Position numbers and translations under genes: made by a program. Below, one piece after another: positions 1 through 4,941 of a stretch of DNA of 8,983 nt. The stretch is from positions 1 to 8,983 of the forward strand of contig CAMIWY010000040.1 of the NCBI GenBank assembly GCA_946402595.1, given 5' to 3'. Positions within the stretch are counted from its first letter, which is position 1; the number at the start of each line of letters is the position of its first letter. Under the pieces are notes generated by a model. The model saw only the letters and a program-made list of their open reading frames with translations. It ran no database searches and had not been told where the DNA came from. This DNA is from an uncultured Clostridia bacterium (GTDB lineage Bacteria; Bacillota; Clostridia; Peptostreptococcales; Anaerovoracaceae).

Positions 1-612
1 CTGTACACCGCCCTGTTCCATGACGATCAGCTTGTTCATGACAACACTGTAGATCAGTGCGTAAAGTATGCCGAGTATGACACCGTTGGTATCGGTCACA
101 GGTATCTGAAGTATGAATACTGCGACATCCAGGGCGTACAGCATCGGTGCTACCTTCCAGCCTAACTTGCGGTTCAGGATGATCGGCGGGATATCAGTTC
201 CGCCTGTTGAACCTCCGACTCTGATGACCAGGCCAAGTCCTATCCCGTTCAGGACACCTGCACAGATCGCTGCAAGGAGCGGATCATCAACAAGATGCTG
301 GAGCGGCTCTATGCTCTGGAATATTCCGAGAAAAGTAGGATATACGAATGTTCCGATGGCTACCGATGCTGCGAACTTGTGCCCGAGCATTATCCATCCG
401 ATGATAAACAGTACGAAGTTGCACGCTCCTACTACCAGGGACACACTGATCCCCGTATAGAAGTTGACCATCCTTCCTATACCGCTCATGCCGCTTACAA
501 CCATTCCGAACGGCAGTGCAAAACATCCGAGTGCAAATGCGCAGATGATGTTGCCTGCGACCATCTGTACTACTTCTGAAAGTAACTTCCTGTCCTCTAA
601 TAACCTGCTCAT
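1..612 (-). CDS. YitT family membrane protein, partial (C-terminus off window)
   Basis: This is the first 204 codons of a multi-pass membrane protein; the gene runs off the left edge, so the C-terminal part is not visible. Translation from ATG at 612 begins MSRLLEDRK and gives several hydrophobic segments. It shares long identical runs with the complete YitT protein at 910-1830, including CFALP, the block LQHLVDDPLLAAICAGVL, GGSTGG-DIP, and ILGILYALIYSVVMN. The start is supported by AGGAG at 623-627, ten bases upstream. YitT proteins (an integral membrane N-terminal domain followed by a DUF2179 soluble domain) are widespread in Bacillota, but their transport substrate or role is not established. 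It lies downstream of its paralogue, from which it is separated by 297 bases containing a terminator, so it may be transcribed separately. The pair looks like an old tandem duplication. The family call is firm; function is unknown. Confidence 0.9.
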   Translation of the reverse strand, partial: MSRLLEDRKLLSEVVQMVAGNIICAFALGCFALPFGMVVSGMSGIGRMVNFYTGISVSLVVGACNFVLFIIGWIMLGHKFAASVAIGTFVYPTFLGIFQSIEPLQHLVDDPLLAAICAGVLNGIGLGLVIRVGGSTGGTDIPPIILNRKLGWKVAPMLYALDVAVFILQIPVTDTNGVILGILYALIYSVVMNKLIVMEQGGVQ

Positions 613-682
613 GACCTGTACGCTCCTGTGTATTCTGTGATCTGTGTCATTTTTTTACACCTCAGCCTGTACCGTTGAAGTG

Positions 683-713
683 AAAAAGGCCGCCTGCTTC
701 TGCAGACGACCTT
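683..713 (-). terminator. Strong intrinsic terminator upstream of the second yitT
   Basis: On the minus strand a 12-base stem (702-713 pairing with 686-697, with G-U wobbles) closes an AGAA tetraloop (698-701) and runs into a T tract at 683-687. This is a textbook Rho-independent terminator. It is about 200 bases past the upstream yitT stop and about 70 bases before the downstream yitT start. It could therefore end a small RNA, end read-through from the upstream gene, or act as an attenuator for the downstream gene. Confidence 0.85.
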
Positions 714-757
714 AGTATCGTAGACCCGGTGTGAACAAGATTCAACCCTTGTTCGCC
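683..757 (-). ncRNA. Candidate structured RNA or leader ending in a terminator
   Basis: Immediately upstream of the terminator, a stem-loop is formed by GAACAAG and CTTGTTC (748-754 and 733-739 on the plus strand) around an eight-base loop. It is flanked by GG and CC that could extend the pairing. About 19 unpaired bases then lead into the terminator stem. Two stacked hairpins followed by a T tract fit a small RNA or an attenuation leader for the yitT gene starting at 612. I do not match it to a known riboswitch class and see no T-box specifier or tmRNA features. It may instead be a dispersed intergenic repeat. No strong promoter could be fixed upstream. Confidence 0.35.
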
Positions 758-811
758 AATTAATTCACTATTTCAGGAAATTTACGGATTTTTATGTATG
801 AAGCCACAATA

Positions 812-823
812 TATACATGTATA
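812..823. repeat. 12-base perfect palindrome
   Basis: TATACATGTATA is its own reverse complement and sits in an AT-rich stretch between the two yitT genes, close to the inverted repeat at 832-856. It could be a regulator binding site or part of a -10 region; nothing in the sequence decides. Confidence 0.4.
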
Positions 824-831
824 CTTTGTGA

Positions 832-856
832 TTATTTGTCTCAAGATGACAAATAA
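832..856. repeat. 9-base perfect inverted repeat, possible operator
   Basis: TTATTTGTC (832-840) and GACAAATAA (848-856) are perfect inverted repeats around a seven-base spacer. No T tract follows on either strand, so this is not a convincing terminator. Its dyad form, upstream of the putative RNA element and the second yitT, suits a protein-binding operator. Confidence 0.4.
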
Positions 857-899
857 CAGGTGTTATGTCCAGATCATCAGGCTCCGGTTCCGGAAAGAA

Positions 900-923
900 C
901 TGCTGCAGGTCAGTCTGCAGCAG
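900..923 (-). terminator. Hairpin spanning the yitT stop codon, probable terminator
   Basis: CTGCTGCAG (900-908) and CTGCAGCAG (915-923) form a perfect nine-base stem, and the six-base loop contains the TGA stop codon of the upstream yitT (910-912). On the minus strand the stem is followed by TTCTTT (894-899), a short, imperfect U tract. It is probably a modest intrinsic terminator or a 3'-end stabilising hairpin. Confidence 0.5.
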
Positions 924-1830
924 AGAGACTGTGCCCGTCTATTCTGTCCTTCATGACAGGTTCATATGTTTCATCCCTGAACGTCCAGGTGAAGCCGTTC
1001 CCGTTGATCTCACTCATGCTGGTGATTGTGATGAATGCTTTAGGATCTATATCCAGTACAGCTCTTTTGATTTTGTTCAGATACCGGTTGCTGGCAGCAC
1101 AGTAAATAACATACTTGTCCTCGCGCATATATCCGCCTTTTGCCTTGAGGAGCGTAGTTCCCATATCGATACTCAGCAGTTTCTCGTTGACCTCTTTGAG
1201 ATGATCCGTCCATATCATCATCTGGATCCCGCCCTGCTCCATCACTATCATCCTGTTCATTACAACGCTGTATATGAGAGCATACAGAATGCCGAGGATG
1301 ATTCCGTTCGTATTCGTAACAGGGATCTGGATGAGGAAAATAAGGATGTCAAAAGCGGACATTACGGTTCCTGTCTTCAGGCTGAACTTACGGTTGAGAA
1401 TGATCGCAGGAATGTCTATGCCGCCCGTCGATCCTCCGATCCTTATTACCAGTCCGAGTCCCACACCATCGAGCACTCCGGCGCATATCGCCGCAAGAAG
1501 TGGATCATCGACAAGATGCTGCAGGACTTCTATATGCTGGAATACGCCAAGGAAAAAAGGATATGCGAAGGTTCCGATCGCAGTCGAAGCTGCGAACTTC
1601 TTTCCGAGCATTGCAGCTCCCAGCAGAAAGAAGGCAATGTTTATTACAGCGACTGATACTGCAACACTTATACCCATGCTCTCTTTCAGCATTCTTCCTA
1701 TCCCGCTGACTCCGCTTACCACCATGTTGTACGGCAGCGCAAAGCATGCCATCGAGAATGCGCAGATCGCATTTCCGACTAACATCTGTCCGAGTTCAAA
1801 AACAGCCTTTCTTGTTACTTTAAGTTTCAT
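910..1830 (-). CDS. YitT family integral membrane protein (complete)
   Basis: A 306-residue protein with the YitT layout. Residues about 12-205 contain five or six hydrophobic segments with the family's glycine-rich stretch GGSTGGIDIP (132-141). Residues about 209-280 form a soluble C-terminal domain of the DUF2179 type, with glycine-rich KAKGGY (229-234) and a following beta-rich region. The ATG at 1830 is preceded by GAGAGAGG at about 1836-1843, a good ribosome binding site. Length is slightly above the roughly 280-300 usual for the family; the extra residues are a polar tail. The physiological role of YitT proteins is not established; transport has been proposed from topology only. It lies after the tRNA-Val terminator and just upstream of a close paralogue. 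A weak AT-rich promoter may lie at 1880-1905, but no convincing -35 box was found. Confidence 0.9.
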   Translation of the reverse strand: MKLKVTRKAVFELGQMLVGNAICAFSMACFALPYNMVVSGVSGIGRMLKESMGISVAVSVAVINIAFFLLGAAMLGKKFAASTAIGTFAYPFFLGVFQHIEVLQHLVDDPLLAAICAGVLDGVGLGLVIRIGGSTGGIDIPAIILNRKFSLKTGTVMSAFDILIFLIQIPVTNTNGIILGILYALIYSVVMNRMIVMEQGGIQMMIWTDHLKEVNEKLLSIDMGTTLLKAKGGYMREDKYVIYCAASNRYLNKIKRAVLDIDPKAFITITSMSEINGNGFTWTFRDETYEPVMKDRIDGHSLSAAD

Positions 1831-1920
1831 ATTTTCCTCTCTCTGAAGTCATCTATTACTAAGAACACCCTGTTACGGGTTATATATACAAAAAAAGAAA
1901 ACGCATAAGCGCAAAGAATA

Positions 1921-1944
1921 AGAGGAGCCCTTTACGGCTCCTCT
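1921..1944 (-). terminator. Terminator of tRNA-Val
   Basis: AGAGGAGCC (1921-1929) pairs perfectly with GGCTCCTCT (1936-1944) across a six-base loop, starting five bases past the tRNA CCA end. The following minus-strand bases TATTCTTT are T-rich but interrupted, and a longer T run occurs about 20 bases further on. Confidence 0.7.
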
Positions 1945-1948
1945 GCCC

Positions 1949-2024
1949 TGGTGGCCTATATTGGACTTGAACCAATGACCTACAGGTTGTCACCCTGTCG
2001 CTCTCCCAACTGAGCTAATAGACC
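1949..2024 (-). tRNA. tRNA-Val, anticodon GAC
   Basis: A complete 76-base cloverleaf with encoded CCA. The acceptor stem is GGTCTAT with ATAGGCC (one G-U pair) and the discriminator is A. The D stem is GCTC/GAGC with loop AGTTGGGA. The anticodon stem ACAGG/CCTGT closes loop GTGACAA, with U33 followed by GAC, which reads valine codons GUC and GUU. The variable loop is AGGTC, and the T stem ATTGG/CCAAT closes loop TTCAAGT. The G15-C48 pair is possible. One oddity is G at position 32, where a pyrimidine is usual. It stands alone, with a promoter at 2037-2065 and a terminator at 1921-1944. Confidence 0.93.
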
Positions 2025-2036
2025 GCTACAACCGAG

Positions 2037-2065
2037 ATTGTAACATATAGTGGTTGTGAGTTCAA
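2037..2065 (-). promoter_or_regulatory. Promoter of tRNA-Val
   Basis: On the minus strand TTGAAC (2060-2065) and TACAAT (2037-2042) are separated by exactly 17 bases. They match sigma-A consensus at four and five of six positions. A start near 2030 would leave only a handful of bases before the mature tRNA 5' end at 2024. No terminator is seen between the preceding RNase H gene and this promoter, so read-through is also possible. Confidence 0.7.
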
Positions 2066-2084
2066 CACCCAAGTTTTACCGGAT

Positions 2085-3428
2085 TCAGATGCCAAGTGCT
2101 TCTTTAGCAAGCTTGTCAGCCCTCTCGTTATACTTGTTGCCTGCGTGGGCTGCGACTTTGACAAAAGTGATTTTCATGCCGGTGCGGGCCTTCTCTATAA
2201 AACGGGCATATGCCTGTGTCATAGGGTTGTTGGCCTTCCACAGACCGTCAGCCCACTTACCGACACCTTCGTAGTCATGATATATCTCGACCTCAGGTAT
2301 TCCCTGCCTCATGCAGAAGTCCACTGCCATCTTGGCTCCCATGATCTCACCGGCAATGTTTCTCTGCTTTGCCATTTCCGCATCGTCAAAGGCCTGATTC
2401 AGCTCTCTTGTTTTCACATTGCCATCTGCATCAGTCCTGACCATGACAACACCGCATGAAAACCTGTCCGAAGCAGCATCAAAGCTGCCGTCTACATATG
2501 CCCTGACACCTTCAGGGAACCTCTCTTCAGCTGAGGCTCCGCCTGCTATCCCGAGATAAGCCGCAGCGTCCCCCGGATCAGCAAAGCTCTTGTATTCAGC
2601 GCCCGGGAATCCGTCCACCTGCGCCTTGCAGTCATCCCATGTCATGTAGATGCCGGGAGTGCGTCCTTTTTTTACAGCATATACCTTCTTCTTTGCCATA
2701 CTGCCGGTTCCTTTATCATCTTTTCCGGCGCCGCCCCATGCGGCTCTTCCGGATTCCTTTTCCTCTTCGAACTTCTTTAAAAACGACCGTCTGTGGATAG
2801 GCGTATATCCGAGAGACCTGAGTCCGTCGTAATGCTTTGCCGTGCCGTATCCCTTGTTGCCGGCAAAGTCATAACCGGGATACACCTCATCCATCTCAGT
2901 CATGTAGTTGTCCCTTGCTACCTTGGCTACTATTGATGCAGCCGCGATGCTGAGGCTCTTCTCATCTCCCTTGATGATAGACTCCATCTGTATCCCTGTA
3001 TCGAGTCTGACAGCGTCTATAAGAAGCATGTCTATTCCGGCATCCGGTCCTGCATGCTCCCGCAGCCTCCCATTGCACGATTCAATCGCCCTCTTCATGG
3101 CATTCTTCGTCGCCTCGAGAATATTGATGTCATCGATCTCAGTGTTGTCTGCGATGCCGATACCGTAAGCGACAGCCTTCTTCTTTATGATCTCCGAGAG
3201 CTCCTCTCTCTTCTTTGCCGAGAGCTTCTTGGAGTCATTGACGCCCGGAATATCCCAGTCGTCAGGCAGAACAACGCACGCAGCATAAACCGGCCCGGCA
3301 AGCGGGCCTCTGCCCACCTCATCTATGCCGGCTATATACCTGTGCCCCTGAGACCTCAGTTCATCCTCATGAGCCTTCATCTCAGCCAGCTTCCTGATAT
3401 CCCTTTCCAGTCTTTCCGCTTTAGTCAT
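2085..3428 (-). CDS. Fusion of ribonuclease HII and hybrid-binding RNase HI
   Basis: One 447-residue ORF carries two complete RNase H enzymes. Residues about 28-220 are RNase HII: the signature GIDEVGRGPLAGPV holds D35 and E36, with the other metal ligands at D138 (LLIDAV) and D155 (KGDEKS), and GYGTAKHY follows. A glycine- and charge-rich linker (221-243) leads to a small hybrid-binding domain (about 247-292, KVYAVKKGRTPGIY). RNase HI (308-447) has catalytic D313, E361, D385 and D438 and the conserved H428. Both active sites look intact. RNase HII cuts at single ribonucleotides in DNA; RNase HI degrades longer RNA/DNA hybrids. RNase HII in this rplS-rbgA context is the usual rnhB arrangement; the C-terminal RNase HI is the addition. 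The ATG at 3428 is one base past the rbgA stop, with GGAG at 3439-3442, suggesting coupled translation. An internal start at 2699 could also make RNase HI alone. Confidence 0.9.
   Translation of the reverse strand: MTKAERLERDIRKLAEMKAHEDELRSQGHRYIAGIDEVGRGPLAGPVYAACVVLPDDWDIPGVNDSKKLSAKKREELSEIIKKKAVAYGIGIADNTEIDDINILEATKNAMKRAIESCNGRLREHAGPDAGIDMLLIDAVRLDTGIQMESIIKGDEKSLSIAAASIVAKVARDNYMTEMDEVYPGYDFAGNKGYGTAKHYDGLRSLGYTPIHRRSFLKKFEEEKESGRAAWGGAGKDDKGTGSMAKKKVYAVKKGRTPGIYMTWDDCKAQVDGFPGAEYKSFADPGDAAAYLGIAGGASAEERFPEGVRAYVDGSFDAASDRFSCGVVMVRTDADGNVKTRELNQAFDDAEMAKQRNIAGEIMGAKMAVDFCMRQGIPEVEIYHDYEGVGKWADGLWKANNPMTQAYARFIEKARTGMKITFVKVAAHAGNKYNERADKLAKEALGI
2697..2714 (-). promoter_or_regulatory. 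Internal ribosome binding site and ATG for free RNase HI
   Basis: Inside the fusion gene, AAAGGAA (2708-2714) lies eight bases before an in-frame ATG at 2697-2699 (residue 244, MAKKKVYAVKKG). That sequence is what the N-terminus of a stand-alone RNase HI with a hybrid-binding domain looks like. It suggests that a separate RNase HI of 204 residues may be translated as well as the fusion, or that this is a relic of the ancestral separate gene. Confidence 0.55.
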
Positions 3429-3429
3429 C

Positions 3430-4272
3430 TTATGCCTGCTCCAGCGTGATCCTGCCTATCTTTCCGCCCCTGAATTCATCCAGTACTGTTCGTCCGGTGC
3501 GCTCATAGTCTATGCGCTTTCCTGACATTATAAACCCTCTCTTGAGAGCTATGTTATCCATGTTCTCTATAGCCTGCTCAGATACTTCATCAAGCTTATA
3601 TCTTTCCTGCAGCATATCAGGATATCTCTCTCCAAGAACTCTGATCAGTTCAAAACCGAGATCCTGTACTCCGAGTATATCATCCTTTATGCTGCCGCAG
3701 AAAGCCAGATTGAGTCCTACGTCCGGGTCTTCGAACTTTGGCCACAGGATGCCCGGCGTATCCAGAAGCTGCATTCCGTTGCTGAGGGTCAGCCACTGCT
3801 TGCCCTTGGTCACACCCGGCCTGTCGCCGGTAAGTGCCGACCTTTTGCCCGTCAGACGGTTGATCAGCGATGACTTTCCGACGTTAGGAACTCCGACTAT
3901 CATGATTCGAAGCGGCCTTTTGACCGACTTCTCCGCATTTCTCAGAGTCTCCTCTTCTTCCAGCGCCTTCAGCAGCTTCTTGATGTTCTCACCCGACTGA
4001 AGGTTGAGATCCATTGCCCGTACAACGCCCTCCTCCTTCGCTATCCTGTCTCTCCACTTTGCCGTCTCATCAGGGTCTGCCAGGTCGGACTTGCCGAGCA
4101 CGACGAATCTTCTCTTGTTTCCGATGAGTTCGGCAATGACAGGGTTGCGGCTGGACACAGGAATACGGCTGTCGATGATCTCAATGACCGCATCTACAGC
4201 TTTGAGGTTTTCCTTTATCAGCTCCCGGGTCTTCTTCATGTGCCCCGGATACCAGTTTATGTTATCTATCAT
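3430..4272 (-). CDS. rbgA: Ribosome biogenesis GTPase RbgA (YlqF)
   Basis: A 280-residue circularly permuted GTPase needed for late 50S subunit assembly in Bacillota. The N-terminal YPGHMKKTR (8-16) holds the catalytic-type histidine (H11). The permuted motif order is visible: G4 at 60-63, then the P-loop GVPNVGKSS (127-135), G2 threonine about T155 in GVTKGKQW, and G3 DTPG (171-174), followed by the family's GSIKDD (193-198) and a helical C-terminal domain. Length matches the family. The G4 motif reads GKSD where NKxD is expected, a substitution that may alter guanine recognition. The ATG at 4272 is preceded by GGAAG at 4278-4282. It follows rplS, whose product belongs to the same subunit, and the RNase H fusion starts one base downstream. 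A terminator-like hairpin separates it from rplS, so expression may be lower than that of L19. Confidence 0.95.
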   Translation of the reverse strand: MIDNINWYPGHMKKTRELIKENLKAVDAVIEIIDSRIPVSSRNPVIAELIGNKRRFVVLGKSDLADPDETAKWRDRIAKEEGVVRAMDLNLQSGENIKKLLKALEEEETLRNAEKSVKRPLRIMIVGVPNVGKSSLINRLTGKRSALTGDRPGVTKGKQWLTLSNGMQLLDTPGILWPKFEDPDVGLNLAFCGSIKDDILGVQDLGFELIRVLGERYPDMLQERYKLDEVSEQAIENMDNIALKRGFIMSGKRIDYERTGRTVLDEFRGGKIGRITLEQA

Positions 4273-4294
4273 TTTGTCTTCCGTTCTTCAGTAA

Positions 4295-4334
4295 AGAAAA
4301 ATGCATACCCTGGAGGATTTCCATGGTATGCATT
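4295..4334 (-). terminator. Intrinsic terminator between rplS and rbgA
   Basis: AATGCATACC (4300-4309) and GGTATGCATT (4325-4334) form a perfect ten-base stem around a 15-base loop, which could contain a short inner GGA/TCC pair. On the minus strand it is followed by a T run (about 4295-4300). It begins ten bases past the rplS stop. Being inside the rplS-rbgA-rnh unit, it likely terminates part of the transcripts, giving more L19 than RbgA. Confidence 0.75.
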
Positions 4335-4344
4335 GAGATTACTA

Positions 4345-4686
4345 TTATTCAGCGCTCTTGATTCTTGCAGCTTTACCGGTTCTCTGACGCATGTAGTTGA
4401 GCTTAGCTCTTCTGACTTTACCCTTCTTGACTACCTCGATCTTCTCGATTCTTGGTGAGTGGAGCGGGAATGTCTTCTCTACGCCGATTCCGTTTGACAG
4501 CTTTCTTACTGTGAAAGTCTCATTGACTCCGCCGTGCTGTCTCTTAAGTACGTAACCCTCGAATACCTGGATTCTTTCTCTCTGGCCCTCGACGATCTTT
4601 ACGTGTACACGCAGTGTGTCACCAACGTTGAACTGTGGGATGTCATCCCTTTTGTAATCCATTGTGATCTGGTCTAAAATATTCAC
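4345..4686 (-). CDS. rplS: 50S ribosomal protein L19
   Basis: The 113-residue product has typical L19 length and sequence. N-terminal FNVGDTLRVHVKIVEG (19-34) is followed by RERIQVFEGYVLKR, the TFTVRKLSNGIGVEKTFPLHSP stretch, and a basic C-terminus with VRRAKLNYMRQRTGKAARI. L19 sits at the interface of the 50S and 30S subunits. The start is GTG at 4686 (GTG AAT ATT), placed six bases after a strong AAGGAGAG (4693-4700). A later ATG at codon 9 would cut off conserved residues. The gene has its own promoter and a leader of about 140 bases, with a hairpin just ahead of the ribosome binding site, which suggests autogenous control. It heads the rplS-rbgA-RNase H unit. Confidence 0.97.
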   Translation of the reverse strand: MNILDQITMDYKRDDIPQFNVGDTLRVHVKIVEGQRERIQVFEGYVLKRQHGGVNETFTVRKLSNGIGVEKTFPLHSPRIEKIEVVKKGKVRRAKLNYMRQRTGKAARIKSAE

Positions 4687-4830
4687 GTTATTCTCTCCTT
4701 CCTCTCATGACGTTCTTGAGGAATACAGACCGATCATCGTCTGCCCCAGAGGACCGCCCGTAATAACATTCAGCTGTCAGACCGTGCTCGCCACATGCAT
4801 TGCGCACTACGCCGGCCAGCCGCACAGCCT
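4687..4830 (-). promoter_or_regulatory. rplS 5' leader, possible autoregulatory RNA
   Basis: About 140 untranslated bases separate the promoter from the GTG. GAGGAA (4699-4704 read on minus) and TTCCTC (4718-4723) form a six-base hairpin that touches the ribosome binding site. A second hairpin, CAGAC...GTCTG, lies just upstream. L19 leaders that regulate their own synthesis are known in Bacillota; I could not check this against that family's consensus, so the regulatory role is inferred from position and folding only. Confidence 0.45.
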
Positions 4831-4836
4831 GATTAG

Positions 4837-4893
4837 ATTATCACACGCATAATGCAAATTCAAGCATTTTTTCATTATTTTTTCTGCAAAATA
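4837..4893 (-). promoter_or_regulatory. Promoter of rplS operon with AT-rich upstream element
   Basis: On the minus strand, TGTGATAAT (4837-4845) is an extended -10 box. The -35 is either TTGAAT (4858-4863, spacer 15) or GCTTGA (4860-4865, spacer 17). Upstream, 4866-4893 is rich in A tracts on the minus strand, like the UP elements of ribosomal protein promoters. Together these predict strong constitutive initiation near 4830. Confidence 0.65.
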
Positions 4894-4894
4894 A

Positions 4895-4916
4895 GTCGTC
4901 TCATGCAAAAGATGAC
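4895..4916 (-). terminator. Hairpin after the Xer gene, probable weak terminator
   Basis: GTCATCT and AGACGAC (minus strand) pair over seven bases with one G-U wobble around an eight-base loop, followed by TTATTTTG. It lies about 25 bases past the recombinase stop, is T-rich but not ideal downstream, and overlaps one arm of the REP-like palindrome. It would close the lon-to-xer unit. Confidence 0.5.
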
Positions 4917-4941
4917 AGTCAGAACCGTCCCCAATGTCACA
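4913..4941. repeat. REP-like palindromic element (GGGGACGGTTCT core)
   Basis: The element has terminal inverted arms TGACA/TGTCA around an imperfect core that reads GGGGACGGTTCT on the minus strand, and it directly abuts the recombinase stop codon. From memory, intergenic repeats with this core and TGACA-type ends are scattered through many clostridial genomes and are linked to IS200/RAYT-like transposases. No transposase is in the window. Identification is by recall of the motif, not by search. Confidence 0.55.

Noticed and set aside
683..757. T-box or tmRNA identity for the structured element
   Set aside because: No T-box consensus bulge, specifier loop, tRNA-like acceptor end or tag-coding frame is visible.
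865..1656. 263-residue open frame on the plus strand
   Set aside because: It is fully antisense to the yitT gene, has no family resemblance or ribosome binding site, and its composition is that of a shadow frame.
1274..1846. 190-residue open frame on the plus strand, similar to another at 113-460
   Set aside because: The mutual similarity is explained by both being antisense to the two yitT paralogues; neither shows independent coding evidence.
2085..3428. Two separate genes, rnhB and rnhA, misread as one
   Set aside because: The frame is continuous from residue 1 to 447 without a stop, so the fusion is the direct reading; the separate-gene view is kept only as the internal-start hypothesis.
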